Counted from the first letter of the stretch, positions 18,778 through 28,098 are shown. The stretch is 60,151 nt of DNA from an uncultured Chloracidobacterium sp. (GCA_937941715.1 CALDGX010000021.1:1-60151), one strand, 5' to 3'. Notes: generated from the sequence alone by a model not told the origin. A program made the numbers and translations.

Positions 18778-19926
18778 ATGGTTCCTGAGGAAATCACTCG
18801 CCCGACCACCGCGATCACCGACCTTGACGCTTTGGCGTTCAACTACTGTTCGGCACGGTCGTTCATCGGTGACGATGTCCGGATCATGGCGGTCGTCAAG
18901 GCAAACGCTTACGGCCACGGCTCCGTCGAATGTTCGCGAAGGCTCGAGACCGAAGGCGTCGAATGGTTTGGCGTGGCCTTGCCGGCCGAGGCGATCGAGT
19001 TGCGGCGGGGCGGCATCACGTCGCGCATACTTTGTCTGGGCGGATCATGGCCGGGCCAGGAACCGATGCTCTTTCAGCACCGAATCACGCCCGCGATCGC
19101 CAGTCCTGAACAAGCGGAGAGGTTGGATCGGGTCGCCCGTGATCGCAATGAGCGGATCGACGTCCATATCAAGTTCGATACCGGAATGGGCCGCATCGGG
19201 ATACGCTGGGATCACGCCGCCGAGTTCGCTCAGCGGATCAAAAATATGTCCGGTCTCCGTGTCGAGGCCCTGATGACGCATTTTGCGGCGGCGGATGACC
19301 TTTCGCAAAACAATTTTACTGAACTGCAATCAAAACGAATGTCGGAGATCGAGGCTGCCTTTCGATCGAACGGATTTGAACCGCTATTTACCGATCTTGC
19401 GAATTCCCCCGCAGCCGTTGCCCATCCATCGACGCGGAGGAGCCTTGTAAGACTTGGCGGCATCTTATACGGGCTTGGCGGCGATGTTCTGCCAAAGGGC
19501 GTCTCGGCTCCTGAATTGAAACCCGTAATGTGCCTTCGATCCGAGGTGACGCATCTAAAACGCGTGCCAGCAGGCGAGAGTCTCGGGTACGGCCGCAGCT
19601 TTGTTACCACGCGAGATTCGCTTATCGCGACTATCCCTGTCGGCTACGCAGACGGGCTTCCCCGTTTACTTTCGGGCCGCGGCCGGGTGATCATCAATGA
19701 TCAGTACGCACCGATCGTCGGACGGATCTCGATGGACTGGACGATCGTCGATGTAACGGACGTCGCGGACGTCGCAGCCGGAAATCCGGTACTCTTGATC
19801 GGCAGTTCGCCAAAGTGTGCTATCCTCGCTGAAGACCTGGCCGCCGCGACCGGTACGATCTCGTACGAGGTCACCTGCGGGATCAGTTCCCGCGTCGATC
19901 GGCTGTATGCCGGGCTGCCGGATTGA
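18778..19926 (+). CDS. alr: Alanine racemase
   Basis: The product has 382 residues, normal for the family. The PLP-binding Lys is in AVVKANAYGHG near residue 42. The second catalytic Tyr region appears as SLGYGRSF, followed by IPVGYADGLPRLLSGRG and VGRISMDWTIVDVT. It interconverts L- and D-alanine for peptidoglycan. It follows the carboxylase by 48 bases on the same strand. The ATG at 18778 has no clear ribosome site, but the family N-terminus (RPTTAITDLDALAFNY) begins right after it. It is one of several cell-wall genes in this part of the window. Confidence 0.92.
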   Translation: MVPEEITRPTTAITDLDALAFNYCSARSFIGDDVRIMAVVKANAYGHGSVECSRRLETEGVEWFGVALPAEAIELRRGGITSRILCLGGSWPGQEPMLFQHRITPAIASPEQAERLDRVARDRNERIDVHIKFDTGMGRIGIRWDHAAEFAQRIKNMSGLRVEALMTHFAAADDLSQNNFTELQSKRMSEIEAAFRSNGFEPLFTDLANSPAAVAHPSTRRSLVRLGGILYGLGGDVLPKGVSAPELKPVMCLRSEVTHLKRVPAGESLGYGRSFVTTRDSLIATIPVGYADGLPRLLSGRGRVIINDQYAPIVGRISMDWTIVDVTDVADVAAGNPVLLIGSSPKCAILAEDLAAATGTISYEVTCGISSRVDRLYAGLPD

Positions 19927-20002
19927 ACATAGAAACTTGGCCACGACGTTGGCCGACATACGGTAGTTTTCGATAATTTTAGCTAATTCTGGAGGACATT
20001 TA

Positions 20003-20590
20003 GTGAATTACCCAATCGAACTTTCATTCAAATTGCTCGCCCTAGCCAGCCAGATATACATTCGTGACGGCGGCGGTAATCTCATCGGATATTGCAAACA
20101 AAAGATGTTCAAGCTTAAAGAGGACATCAATATCTTCGCCGATGAGGGCCAGACCCACCTGCTTTACAACATCAAGGCCGACCGCGTAATTGATTTTTCG
20201 GCAAAATACAATTTTAAGGACGCTCAGGGCAACGCCATCGGTTCGATCAAGCGTCGCGGTATGCGTTCTATCTGGAAGGCAAATTACGAGGTCTATGACG
20301 CGAATGACGTACAGGTTTTCAAGATCTCCGAGGAAAGCGGATGGGTCAAGGTAATGGATGCCCTGGTCGGTGAACTGCCGATCGTCGGTATGTTTACCGG
20401 ATATTTCTTCAACCCGTCTTACATTATCGCCCGTATGGACGATTCGCCCGTTGCTCGGCTTAAGAAACAGCCCGCGATGTTTCAGGGGCAATTCCAACTG
20501 GAGCCGCTTGCCCAATTTAGCGGTGAAGACGAGGTAAGGGTCTTGCTCGGTGCTCTGACAATGACGCTGCTTGAACGTATGCGTGGCTGA
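20003..20590 (+). CDS. LURP-one-related / phospholipid scramblase-like protein
   Basis: This 195-residue protein begins at GTG 20003, with TGGAGGA 8 bases upstream. The sequence YPIELSFKLLALASQIYIRDGGGNLIGYCKQKMFKLKEDINIF, read in pieces, is the repeated strand-helix pattern of the LURP-one/tubby-like barrel: IYIRD, GYCKQK, then NIFADE, YNIKADR and YEVYDAND. A hydrophobic helix is expected near the end (GALTMTLLERM). Functions of bacterial members are unknown. The family assignment is from pattern memory and moderate. It sits 76 bases after alanine racemase and may be transcribed with YihY. Confidence 0.7.
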   Translation: MNYPIELSFKLLALASQIYIRDGGGNLIGYCKQKMFKLKEDINIFADEGQTHLLYNIKADRVIDFSAKYNFKDAQGNAIGSIKRRGMRSIWKANYEVYDANDVQVFKISEESGWVKVMDALVGELPIVGMFTGYFFNPSYIIARMDDSPVARLKKQPAMFQGQFQLEPLAQFSGEDEVRVLLGALTMTLLERMRG

Positions 20591-20643
20591 TCTGACACAT
20601 AAATATTTGTTCGTAGGGCCGGTGCCGATGTCCTGAAAAAGTT

Positions 20644-21510
20644 ATGAACTCAGTTCAGAATTTTCAATGGAAGCAATTCGCTGTCCGGCTCTACAACAAG
20701 ATCCTCGATACAGACGTTTTCGGACGGGCCGCTCAGACGGCCTTTTACTTTTCATTCTCCATCTTTCCGTTGATCCTCTTTTTGATAAGCGGTCTCGGAT
20801 TGCTCGTTTTTTCGGCGGAAGGGCTCAAAGCCGAATTATTCGCCTATCTTGGGCAGGTACTGCCCGGAACGGCATTTGAACTCGTCCGAAAGACGGCGGA
20901 GGAGATCGTCGTCAACAGTTCCGGCGGCAAGGTGACGCTCGGCTTGGCGATCGCACTTTGGTCGGCGTCCTCGGGCGTTGATGCACTTCGCAACGCACTG
21001 AACGCGGTTTATGAACTCAGGGAACGACGTACCTGGTGGCGAACCAAATCAGAATCGCTAGGTGTCACGCTCCTGGTCACGGTCCTCGCCGCGGTCGCCC
21101 TCACTATCGTATTTTACGGATGGCAAGCGATCGGTTACCTTTCGCAAAAGATCGGTATCGAAAATGTGTCACCGCTTGTTTTGATCACGATCCAATGGAT
21201 ATCGATCATCGCCGTGATGCTGCTGGCGTGCGAGATAATTTACAATCTATTGCCGGACAGACGCAACAAACGCTGGCTATGGGTGACACCGGGCGGCCTG
21301 GTCGCGATCACCCTCTGGCTGATCCTGACGAGCCTTTTTAAGCTTTATATCAGCTATTTCAACAGTTACGACAAAGCGTACGGTTCGCTCGGGGCCGTGA
21401 TCATACTAATGTTCTGGCTATATCTGACGGCGGTTGTCGCGATGGCCGGCGGGGCGATCAATTCGGTACTATCCGATATGGCCGAAGAGTCCGCGGAGGA
21501 CGAGGCGTAG
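20644..21510 (+). CDS. YihY/BrkB family inner-membrane protein
   Basis: The protein has 288 residues with about six membrane segments. The N-terminus is soluble (NFQWKQFAVRLYNKILDTDVFG), then AAQTAFYFSFSIFPLILFLISG is the typical first YihY segment. WSASSGVDALRNALNAVYELRERRTWWR is the central conserved loop, and FNSYDKAYGSLGAVIILMFWLYLTA the last conserved region. YihY proteins are of uncertain function; an earlier name as ribonuclease BN was wrong. It starts at ATG 20644. It lies between the LURP-like protein and the MaoC hydratase on the same strand. Confidence 0.88.
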   Translation: MNSVQNFQWKQFAVRLYNKILDTDVFGRAAQTAFYFSFSIFPLILFLISGLGLLVFSAEGLKAELFAYLGQVLPGTAFELVRKTAEEIVVNSSGGKVTLGLAIALWSASSGVDALRNALNAVYELRERRTWWRTKSESLGVTLLVTVLAAVALTIVFYGWQAIGYLSQKIGIENVSPLVLITIQWISIIAVMLLACEIIYNLLPDRRNKRWLWVTPGGLVAITLWLILTSLFKLYISYFNSYDKAYGSLGAVIILMFWLYLTAVVAMAGGAINSVLSDMAEESAEDEA

Positions 21511-21548
21511 CGAAAATAACCCTACTTTTGCCTTATACCCTCAACACT

Positions 21549-21950
21549 ATGAATATCTCGATCGGACAACGATTCTCAACTTCACGCAAGGTCACCGACG
21601 CCCTCGTTCGCCAATTTGCCGAGGTTTCGGGCGACTATAACCCGATCCACCTCGACGACGAGTTTGCCAAAAACACTCGTTTCGGACGGCGGATCGCTCA
21701 CGGCATGCTCAGCGGAGCATTCATATCGGCCGTTTTGGGTAATGAATTCCGGGGGCTTAAGATCGTCTATCTCACGCAGACCCTAAAATTCACGGCTCCC
21801 GTATATTTGGGTGATACGGTGACCGCGACTGCCACCGTCACGTCGATCCGCGAGGACAAAGGGATCGTGACGCTCGAAACCGTGTGTACGAATCAAAATG
21901 GCGAGGTTCTGGTCAAGGGCGAATCGGCCGTCATGATCCTGCCGGATTAG
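21549..21950 (+). CDS. MaoC-family (R)-specific enoyl-CoA hydratase
   Basis: The start is placed at ATG 21549 (133 aa); an in-frame TTG 21 bases upstream is less likely. The hot-dog domain is complete with the catalytic Asp and His in SGDYNPIHLDDEFA and the following RRIAHGMLSGAFISAVLG. It hydrates trans-2-enoyl-CoA to (R)-3-hydroxyacyl-CoA. It could serve polyhydroxyalkanoate synthesis or fatty-acid breakdown, but no PHA gene is nearby. It follows YihY by 38 bases. Confidence 0.9.
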   Translation: MNISIGQRFSTSRKVTDALVRQFAEVSGDYNPIHLDDEFAKNTRFGRRIAHGMLSGAFISAVLGNEFRGLKIVYLTQTLKFTAPVYLGDTVTATATVTSIREDKGIVTLETVCTNQNGEVLVKGESAVMILPD

Positions 21951-22056
21951 CGTGACGATCCTTGAGCATGGATCAAGTGATCCGCAGGCATCGCAGGTGA
22001 CTTTCGAACGGCCTTCTTCAGATGTTATCATCTGATTGACCGCCTTATTTTATTCT

Positions 22057-23085
22057 ATGTCATTGATGCTGCAAGAGATCGCCGAGCAACCACTGGTGCT
22101 CGAACGAACTGTCTCGGCCGAGCGAGCGAAGATCGACCGTCTCGGAAAATTCCTAAAGGGCCGCGAGATCGACCTTATCGTGTTAGTCGCCCGCGGCAGT
22201 TCCGACAACGCCTCGCTTTTCGGCAGGTATTTGCTTGAGGTGACGACCGGTATTCCCGTGTCGCTATCTGCCCCGTCGGTATTTACGCTTTATGGGGCAA
22301 AACTCGACTTTAGCCGGGCCTTGGTGATAGGCGTTTCGCAGTCCGGCGAAGGCTCCGACATAAATCTTGTTCTCGAGAGTGCCAAAGCGTCAGGAGCGTT
22401 CACGCTCGGGATCACCAACGAGGCCGGTTCGACGATGGCGAAGATCGCTGACGAGACGCTGCTGATACACGCCGGCCGCGAGAAATCAGTCGCGGCCACC
22501 AAGACATACACCGGCCAGATGCTGCATTTTTACCTTCTGGCATCCATACTTGGGGACCGAAAACTCGACTATGAGCGGATCCCGGCCTATACCGAAGAAG
22601 CACTGTCGCTCAAGAGCCAGGTCGAGACGCTGGTCGAGCGTTACGTGTTCATGGAAAACTGTGTGGTCGTCGGCCGCGGTATGAATTATGGCAACTCGTA
22701 CGAACTGGCGCTGAAACTAATGGAAACCTGCTATGTCGTTGCCGAGCGGTTTTCATCGGCGGACTTTTTTCATGGGCCGCTCGCTATCGTCGAACGCAGA
22801 TTTCCGGTAATAATGTTTGCCCCCGGCGGCGTCACAAAACGAAGCAGTCTGGACCTTTTGGACAATTTGCGTGAACTCCACGCCGACTGTTTGGCGATCA
22901 CGAACGACCCGGATATTGCGGCATTGTCGCCCAAGAGTTTACAGTTGTCGCCCGCGATCGACGAGTTTCTCACTCCGATCCCGTTCATAGTTCCGGCACA
23001 ACTCTTCGCGGCGTATCTCTCGACCGCCAAAGGGCTCGATCCTGACGCCCCGCGTTCACTAAAGAAGGTAACAAAGACCATATAG
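22057..23085 (+). CDS. SIS-domain amino-sugar phosphate enzyme (GlmS isomerase-like, NagB-II type)
   Basis: The likely start is ATG 22057 (342 aa), with ATG 22066 as an alternative. Two SIS domains are visible: VLVARGSSDNASLFGRYLLE and VIGVSQSGEGSDINL in the first, and VVVGRGMNYGNSYELALKLMETC in the second. AATKTYTGQM and the terminal GLDPDAPRSLKKVTKT are typical of the GlmS isomerase half. The N-terminal glutaminase domain of GlmS is missing, so it probably deaminates or isomerises glucosamine-6-phosphate without glutamine, as in NagB-II. The amidase-like gene 24 bases downstream suggests cell-wall sugar recycling. Confidence 0.8.
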   Translation: MSLMLQEIAEQPLVLERTVSAERAKIDRLGKFLKGREIDLIVLVARGSSDNASLFGRYLLEVTTGIPVSLSAPSVFTLYGAKLDFSRALVIGVSQSGEGSDINLVLESAKASGAFTLGITNEAGSTMAKIADETLLIHAGREKSVAATKTYTGQMLHFYLLASILGDRKLDYERIPAYTEEALSLKSQVETLVERYVFMENCVVVGRGMNYGNSYELALKLMETCYVVAERFSSADFFHGPLAIVERRFPVIMFAPGGVTKRSSLDLLDNLRELHADCLAITNDPDIAALSPKSLQLSPAIDEFLTPIPFIVPAQLFAAYLSTAKGLDPDAPRSLKKVTKTI

Positions 23086-23109
23086 GGCTTTGGTGACCAA
23101 AATGCACGA

Positions 23110-23991
23110 ATGAGACTTTACCCATTCGGAATATTGACGATACTGATCTTGCTGCTCGCCGGTGTCGAGACGCTCGCCCAAAACCGGCCGTGCAGTGTCG
23201 ATCCGCTGACCCTGCAATTTGAGGGCAACCCCGTCGAACAGGCCAAGTGCCTGTTGCGGCCCAACGGCTACGGCGGCATTCTTGGCCCGGCACAGACCAA
23301 ACTCCCGGGCCCGCTTGAAAAGGCGGTCGGGGCGAAGGTCACACTCTCCGCCTCAAAGCTGCTCAAATATCTGACATCGGTCAATATCAGCGAGTCTGAG
23401 ATCGGCGGGCCGCTCACTGACTCACTCGCGACGGCCCAGCTTCCGAACGGACAGATCGTTTCGTCAATGTACTTCGTGATCCACGACACATCGACCCCTA
23501 ATCTCCGGGATGAACTGTTCCCCGTCGATATGGATACCGATATTGCATGGCGGGGCAATAAATTGTCCGTTTGGATGAATTCGCCGGTCGCCCACGTCTT
23601 TGTCGCGAGGACCGGCGTATCGATGACGGCGACGCCGTTCAGTCAGACCGTCATCAAGGGCTGGGGAACAAAGTTTGCCCGCGATCGGCTAAAGGCGGAC
23701 GCGAAAGGGCTGCAGATCCATATCGAATTGGTTCAGCCGCGGCGGCGTGATCCGCGGTCGTCGAACCCGGATAATGACCTCATCGCTCCCGATCCCGGCT
23801 TTTCCAAGGCGCAGTACGACCGTCTAGCGATTTTGTACATGGCGGCGTCGATCCGTCGCGGAACGTGGCTGATACCTGCTTATCACTCGGCAGTTGATGC
23901 GGGCATCAAGGACGCTCATGATGATCCGCAAAATTTTGACCTTGATCGATTCGCGTCTTCGCTCGAACATCTGATCAGATCTGTCAAATAA
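23110..23991 (+). CDS. Secreted N-acetylmuramoyl-L-alanine amidase-like protein
   Basis: The product has 293 residues with a signal peptide (MRLYPFGILTILILLLAGVETLAQ, cleavage after Ala-Gln region). The segment MYFVIHDTSTPNL resembles the first zinc His of the Amidase_2 fold. WGTKFARDRLKADAKGLQIHIELVQP resembles the substrate-cleft strand with the second His, and the end (YHSAVDAGIKDAHDDPQNFDLDRF) matches the HxxxxP...DPxxFD closure of that family. The assignment is by motif order and is moderate. If right, it would cut the glycan-peptide bond of peptidoglycan in the periplasm. It lies between the SIS enzyme and the O-antigen ligase-like gene. Confidence 0.65.
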   Translation: MRLYPFGILTILILLLAGVETLAQNRPCSVDPLTLQFEGNPVEQAKCLLRPNGYGGILGPAQTKLPGPLEKAVGAKVTLSASKLLKYLTSVNISESEIGGPLTDSLATAQLPNGQIVSSMYFVIHDTSTPNLRDELFPVDMDTDIAWRGNKLSVWMNSPVAHVFVARTGVSMTATPFSQTVIKGWGTKFARDRLKADAKGLQIHIELVQPRRRDPRSSNPDNDLIAPDPGFSKAQYDRLAILYMAASIRRGTWLIPAYHSAVDAGIKDAHDDPQNFDLDRFASSLEHLIRSVK

Positions 23992-23999
23992 ACCTCGAT

Positions 24000-25292
24000 A
24001 TGGCTGAAACGACGCCAAGCCCGGGATCGACCCTCCATAAAACCGCATGGGCGGCCGCCGTTGTCACGATTTTTCTGGTTGCGACGATGAAGCCTTTTCT
24101 GTTTATCGCCAATCAGCGATTGAGCCCGCCCGATATACTCTTTCCTGTGTCGTTGGTATTGATGCCGGCTGCTGCAGCCGCTCGCCAACTTCGGCTTCGG
24201 TTCGAACCGGCGTTCATTTATCTGGCGGCCTATTTCGCGTCATTGCTTATCTCAAGTGTCTTTTCAGTCGATCCGCGGACAAGCTATCTTCGGCTCGCCG
24301 GTGAGATGTACCTCATCTGTCTTGCGGCATTGATAATTGTCCAATTAGATCGTGAAGCCCGCCTCAAACACGCGGTTTACGCTTGGCTTGCCGGGGCATC
24401 TCTCGCGGTGTCGATAGCGCTCATCTCGATACCGCTGCATTACCTCAGCCCGGACAATTGGCTGCTGGCCCATACACTTTATACTTTCGGGGCGGTCCCG
24501 GTGGTCAATTTCCCGCGGATATCTTCGACCATGGTATCGGCGAGCATGTTCTGCAACTTCCTCACGGTCGGTGTCGCTCTTTTATTTTTGGCTCGGGAAA
24601 GATCATGGATCAGCCGCCGAATTTTCATTCTGTCACTCGCGGCTTCAGTGCTGGCGGCACTTTCAACAATCTCGATCGGCATCGGCGGCATCGCTCTGGT
24701 GATCGGCGTTTGCACATATCTGACCAGATCGATCACGAGGCCGCGGCTGGCAAGAGCGTCATTGACAATCAGTATCGCGGCGGCAGCGGCTTTCTATCTT
24801 ATGAGTTTTGCGGCTCTCAAACCGCACGCGACCTCCCCGTTCTCGGTTGATATTCCCGTGATCGGAAATATCCAGCCATCGTCCAGGGTTCTCGTCTGGA
24901 TAGCGTCGTTCAGGACTTTCGCCGACGACCCACTGACCGGCAAGGGCCTCGGCCAACCGGCCTGTGCCGTTTCGTTTGAAAATACCGACGGATCCTACAG
25001 TATGCTCACTGATGCTCACAACATCTTTCTGAGCGTCGCGGCACAAAGCGGAATTTTAGGCCTCGCGGCGATGATCGCGTTGAGTCTTTATTTGTGGCGG
25101 CTCGGCAGGAGGTCTGACGTCCCGGCGGTCAGGCTTATCTGGGCTGCGTTCGTATCTGCATTCTTATATCAAGGGGCTGTCGGAGCGTTTGAGGACGCAC
25201 GTCACCTGTGGATATTGATCGGCATCCTGGTCGCGGCGTCAAATCTCAGCCGCCGCACGGAGCAGAGCCTCGCGCATCGCACCGGCGTTTGA
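24000..25292 (+). CDS. O-antigen ligase/polymerase-like membrane protein
   Basis: This 430-residue protein has about 11 membrane segments. The late motif W-I-A-S-F-R-T-F-ADDPLTGKGLGQP, followed by DAHNIFLSVAAQSGILGL, is the signature of the O-antigen ligase (Wzy_C) family. Its conserved His is in DAHN. These enzymes transfer or polymerise lipid-linked polysaccharides at the periplasmic face. No other polysaccharide gene lies close by. The 3' end overlaps the convergent FHA-kinase gene by 54 bases. Confidence 0.82.
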   Translation: MAETTPSPGSTLHKTAWAAAVVTIFLVATMKPFLFIANQRLSPPDILFPVSLVLMPAAAAARQLRLRFEPAFIYLAAYFASLLISSVFSVDPRTSYLRLAGEMYLICLAALIIVQLDREARLKHAVYAWLAGASLAVSIALISIPLHYLSPDNWLLAHTLYTFGAVPVVNFPRISSTMVSASMFCNFLTVGVALLFLARERSWISRRIFILSLAASVLAALSTISIGIGGIALVIGVCTYLTRSITRPRLARASLTISIAAAAAFYLMSFAALKPHATSPFSVDIPVIGNIQPSSRVLVWIASFRTFADDPLTGKGLGQPACAVSFENTDGSYSMLTDAHNIFLSVAAQSGILGLAAMIALSLYLWRLGRRSDVPAVRLIWAAFVSAFLYQGAVGAFEDARHLWILIGILVAASNLSRRTEQSLAHRTGV

Positions 25293-26549
25293 CCAGCGCA
25301 ACTCGACCTGTTTGGCGAGGGCGGTTTCAAATACCGCTGCGATCTTGATCGGAATGTCCGGCACCCTTTGCACGATCGGAATGATCGGTTTTTCAAAGAT
25401 GGCCTTTACGGTTTCCGAGATACCGGCCTTGGGCCCGATATCGAGGGCGTGGGCACCCGTTAGGAGGCTGTAAGCTGTCATACCGACCGCGTAGAGGTCA
25501 GAAGGCGGCCGAACCTCCTTAAAGTCCCTGACCTGCTCAGGCGGCATGTAGGCTATTGTACCGGCCACGTCACCGACCATCGTAACGCCGCTCATTCCGG
25601 TCTGCTTGAAACTCTTTGACAGTCCAAAGTCGGTCAGCTTTGCCTGAGCTCGCGGAAACTCGCCTTCGATGAGAATATTCTGTTCCTTGATGTCCCGGTG
25701 GACGAACCCGAGCGAATGGGCAAAATCGAGTGCCGCCAGAGTTTGCTCGATGATCTGTACGACCTCTCGAAAGTTCATCTTGCCGCCGCGATGTTTCGCC
25801 AGCCGTGCCGCGTCCATTCCGGAAATGAACTCCGTCACGAGATAGACGATCCCGTTGTGGGTGCCGTGCTCGATATAGCTGACGATATTCGGGTGCCGCA
25901 GGGCCGATGCGACCTCGATCTCGCGCAAAAAGCGCTTCAGCGACTGTTCACTGACCGCTACCTCGGGCAAAAGCGTTTTGATCGCGACGGCCTGTCCGGT
26001 TTTTTCCGACCGGGCGAGCATCACGCTTCCCATCCCGCCCTGGCCGATCACCCGGATCATCTGATAATTTGGGATCGGCTGTGGATTTTTCTTGAGCCGC
26101 TCTCGACAGTCGTCACAGACATATGTGAGTTTGGCCTGCGGGTTTGACGCCTCGACACTCGCCGGAATGCCGCAATTAAGACAGGCGACCGTCACAAGCG
26201 AAGGGTGCGTTTCCCCCAAACCCCGGGCCGATGCCGATACCTCGGCCGGATCGGCCGCAACCTCAACCTCAAGCACAGTCTCGCCGCCCTGTATGCGGTC
26301 GCCGCTCTTCAAATATGCGGTCTCGACCCGCAATCCGTTGACGAATGTCCCGTTGGTCGACCCGAGGTCACGCAAAAATGCCTGCGGCGGGGCGATCTCG
26401 ATCAAACAGTGGTGACGTGAGAAAAATCGATCCTGCGGAAGGCAGAACTGCGCGTCCTCGCTTCGACCGATCATAAAAGTATCGTGTTGATCGAATGTAA
26501 AGGAACGCCCCGTTTGTGGACCAGCGATGACGTTTAGGCTGACTCGCAT
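25239..26549 (-). CDS. FHA domain - zinc ribbon - Ser/Thr protein kinase
   Basis: The product has 436 residues. An N-terminal FHA domain (1-95) has FMIGRSEDAQFCL, RFFSRHHCLIE and GSTNGTFVNG. A CLNCG...CDDC zinc-binding pair follows at about 122-146. The Hanks-type kinase domain (from about 160) has GQGGMGSVMLAR, VAIKTL, HRDIKEQNIL, DFGLSK and a SDLYAVGM helix. HRDIKEQN departs slightly from HRDLKPxN but keeps Asp, Lys and Asn. There is no membrane helix, so it is cytoplasmic. It probably reads phosphothreonine marks and signals to the cell-wall machinery or to the neighbouring zinc-ribbon proteins; the substrate is unknown. Its 3' end overlaps the O-antigen ligase-like gene. Confidence 0.9.
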   Translation of the reverse strand: MRVSLNVIAGPQTGRSFTFDQHDTFMIGRSEDAQFCLPQDRFFSRHHCLIEIAPPQAFLRDLGSTNGTFVNGLRVETAYLKSGDRIQGGETVLEVEVAADPAEVSASARGLGETHPSLVTVACLNCGIPASVEASNPQAKLTYVCDDCRERLKKNPQPIPNYQMIRVIGQGGMGSVMLARSEKTGQAVAIKTLLPEVAVSEQSLKRFLREIEVASALRHPNIVSYIEHGTHNGIVYLVTEFISGMDAARLAKHRGGKMNFREVVQIIEQTLAALDFAHSLGFVHRDIKEQNILIEGEFPRAQAKLTDFGLSKSFKQTGMSGVTMVGDVAGTIAYMPPEQVRDFKEVRPPSDLYAVGMTAYSLLTGAHALDIGPKAGISETVKAIFEKPIIPIVQRVPDIPIKIAAVFETALAKQVELRWSNAGAMREALLRAAAEI

Positions 26550-26574
26550 CGGCTAGATTATAAATGATTTAGGG

Positions 26575-27084
26575 CTATCTGGCTATTATTCCCAAAAACA
26601 GGAATACCATCGATGCCAAAAAGGTAACGACGCCGAGCACCATTCCGCCGATCGCCAAACCGCGTCCGCCGTAGCGGCCGGGATCGTTATCGGCGTTCTT
26701 CATACCCAAAAAGCCAACGATCGCCGCCGGCAGGCCGAGCCAGACGCCCCCGTAGCAGCAGACCATAAAGAACGCCAGAATGCCGAGCACAAGCGAGATC
26801 GTCGGCAGTGTCTGGTCCTTGGACTGAGAAAAACCCTGGTTATTGAACTGCGGCTGCAGGTTGGATTGATCCTGCCACATCATTGGCGGCTGTGCGGATT
26901 GCGGCTGTTGCCAATTCGTGGGATTAGTGGCACGCGGATCGTTCATCATCACCGTCGGCGGCGAATCGTCAAACGGCCTAGAACGCGGGTCGTCGGCAAG
27001 CTGCAAGAGCAGTTCGCCGTCATCGAGACAGAAATTCAGATGCTCATCAACGTACGATTTGCTGCAGCGGGGACATTGCTTCAT
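26575..27084 (-). CDS. Zinc-ribbon and DUF4190-like membrane protein
   Basis: This 169-residue protein begins with a short zinc ribbon-like cluster, MKQCPRCSKSYVDEHLNFCLDDG. A Gln/Pro-rich linker to about residue 95 follows, then two or three C-terminal membrane helices of the DUF4190 kind (ISLVLGILAFFMVCCYGG, AIVGFLGMKNAD, GLAIGGMVLGVVTFLASMVFL). The function of DUF4190 proteins is unknown. The ribbon resembles those of the two proteins encoded upstream and points to a common regulatory theme. It lies 12 bases after the next upstream gene, probably in one transcript. Confidence 0.85.
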   Translation of the reverse strand: MKQCPRCSKSYVDEHLNFCLDDGELLLQLADDPRSRPFDDSPPTVMMNDPRATNPTNWQQPQSAQPPMMWQDQSNLQPQFNNQGFSQSKDQTLPTISLVLGILAFFMVCCYGGVWLGLPAAIVGFLGMKNADNDPGRYGGRGLAIGGMVLGVVTFLASMVFLFLGIIAR

Positions 27085-27096
27085 CAGTTTGGCGTT

Positions 27097-28098
27097 CTAT
27101 TTACGCAATTCGAGATTCTTGAAAGCGATCTTTACAGCATCGCCTGAATAGAGCCCGACGACACCGCCCTTGAAACCATAGACATTCTTGATCGAGTTGA
27201 CCATCGTACCGTTGATATAAAGCTCGATCTTGTCGGTCATGTCACGTACCTCGAGCGTATTTTCCTGCGAGCCGTCCTTGATCAGGTCAGATTTCGTCCA
27301 GGTAACGACGGTATCTTCCTTGCCCGGCGAATGGTGAACGATACGGTATTTTTGCTTTTTGCTGTCGATCAGGAACGCGTAACCCTGCTGAAGCGGGGTC
27401 GGGTTGCTATGAAATACGATGCCGTAGCCGAGACGCGAGTCGGCGCTGTCTACGTTACGGAGTGTCACGGTCGTGTTTGCCGATTCGGTCTGGGCCGTGT
27501 CCGCCGGTGCGGCGAGTACATAGTAATAGCCCTTTTGTTTAGCGGCCATCATAAATTCACCGCCGGACATCTCGGTCGTCCCAAATGCCGAGAATGGCCG
27601 AACCCACTCCGAAAGATCGACCTTTTCGACGTCGGAACGGTCCGAAGTGTTTGTCGTTGAACTCGTCGACGGCGAGCTCGAGGGTGTCGTGCTCACTTTC
27701 TTGGTCTGACCGGAGGATGAATTTGAGTTACCGGTCGTCGACGAATTTGAGACATTTTCCGCCTGTGAACCTACGAATACGAGAAACGCGATCCCGCCGC
27801 CGCCGCATAACAGCACAACAAAACCGAGGATGGCGACGACCCAGATCCAGGTCTTCGACGATTTTTTCGGCTGCATCGAATATTGCCCGGCCGGTTGCTG
27901 CTGTCCGGTGTTCCAGCCGCCGGGCTGCGCCGGCTGACTCGGCATCGACGGGTTTGGCTGTGTCGGCCGGACCTGGTTCATTATCACGGTCTCGGGCATC
28001 GCCGAGCCGGCCGCCTGGGTCAGGACGCTTCCGTCATCGAGACAAAAATTGAGATTTTCGTCGGAATAGGTCTTATTGCAACGTGGACAGATCTTCAT
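27097..28098 (-). CDS. Zinc-ribbon membrane protein with a concanavalin-like C-terminal domain
   Basis: The 333-residue product starts MKICPRCNKTYSDENLNFCLDDG, the same ribbon as its neighbour. A Pro/Gln-rich stretch follows, then one membrane helix (about 84-107, TWIWVVAILGFVVLLCGGGG), a Ser/Thr/Asn-rich linker and an external beta-rich domain. The last ~170 residues (YGIVFHSNPTPLQQGYAFLI, LEVRDMTDKIELYINGTMV, GGVVGLYSG) look like a LamG/DUF1080 jelly roll, which often binds sugars. The role is unknown; an envelope sensor or adhesin is possible. It is upstream of the DUF4190-like gene. Confidence 0.82.
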   Translation of the reverse strand: MKICPRCNKTYSDENLNFCLDDGSVLTQAAGSAMPETVIMNQVRPTQPNPSMPSQPAQPGGWNTGQQQPAGQYSMQPKKSSKTWIWVVAILGFVVLLCGGGGIAFLVFVGSQAENVSNSSTTGNSNSSSGQTKKVSTTPSSSPSTSSTTNTSDRSDVEKVDLSEWVRPFSAFGTTEMSGGEFMMAAKQKGYYYVLAAPADTAQTESANTTVTLRNVDSADSRLGYGIVFHSNPTPLQQGYAFLIDSKKQKYRIVHHSPGKEDTVVTWTKSDLIKDGSQENTLEVRDMTDKIELYINGTMVNSIKNVYGFKGGVVGLYSGDAVKIAFKNLELRK

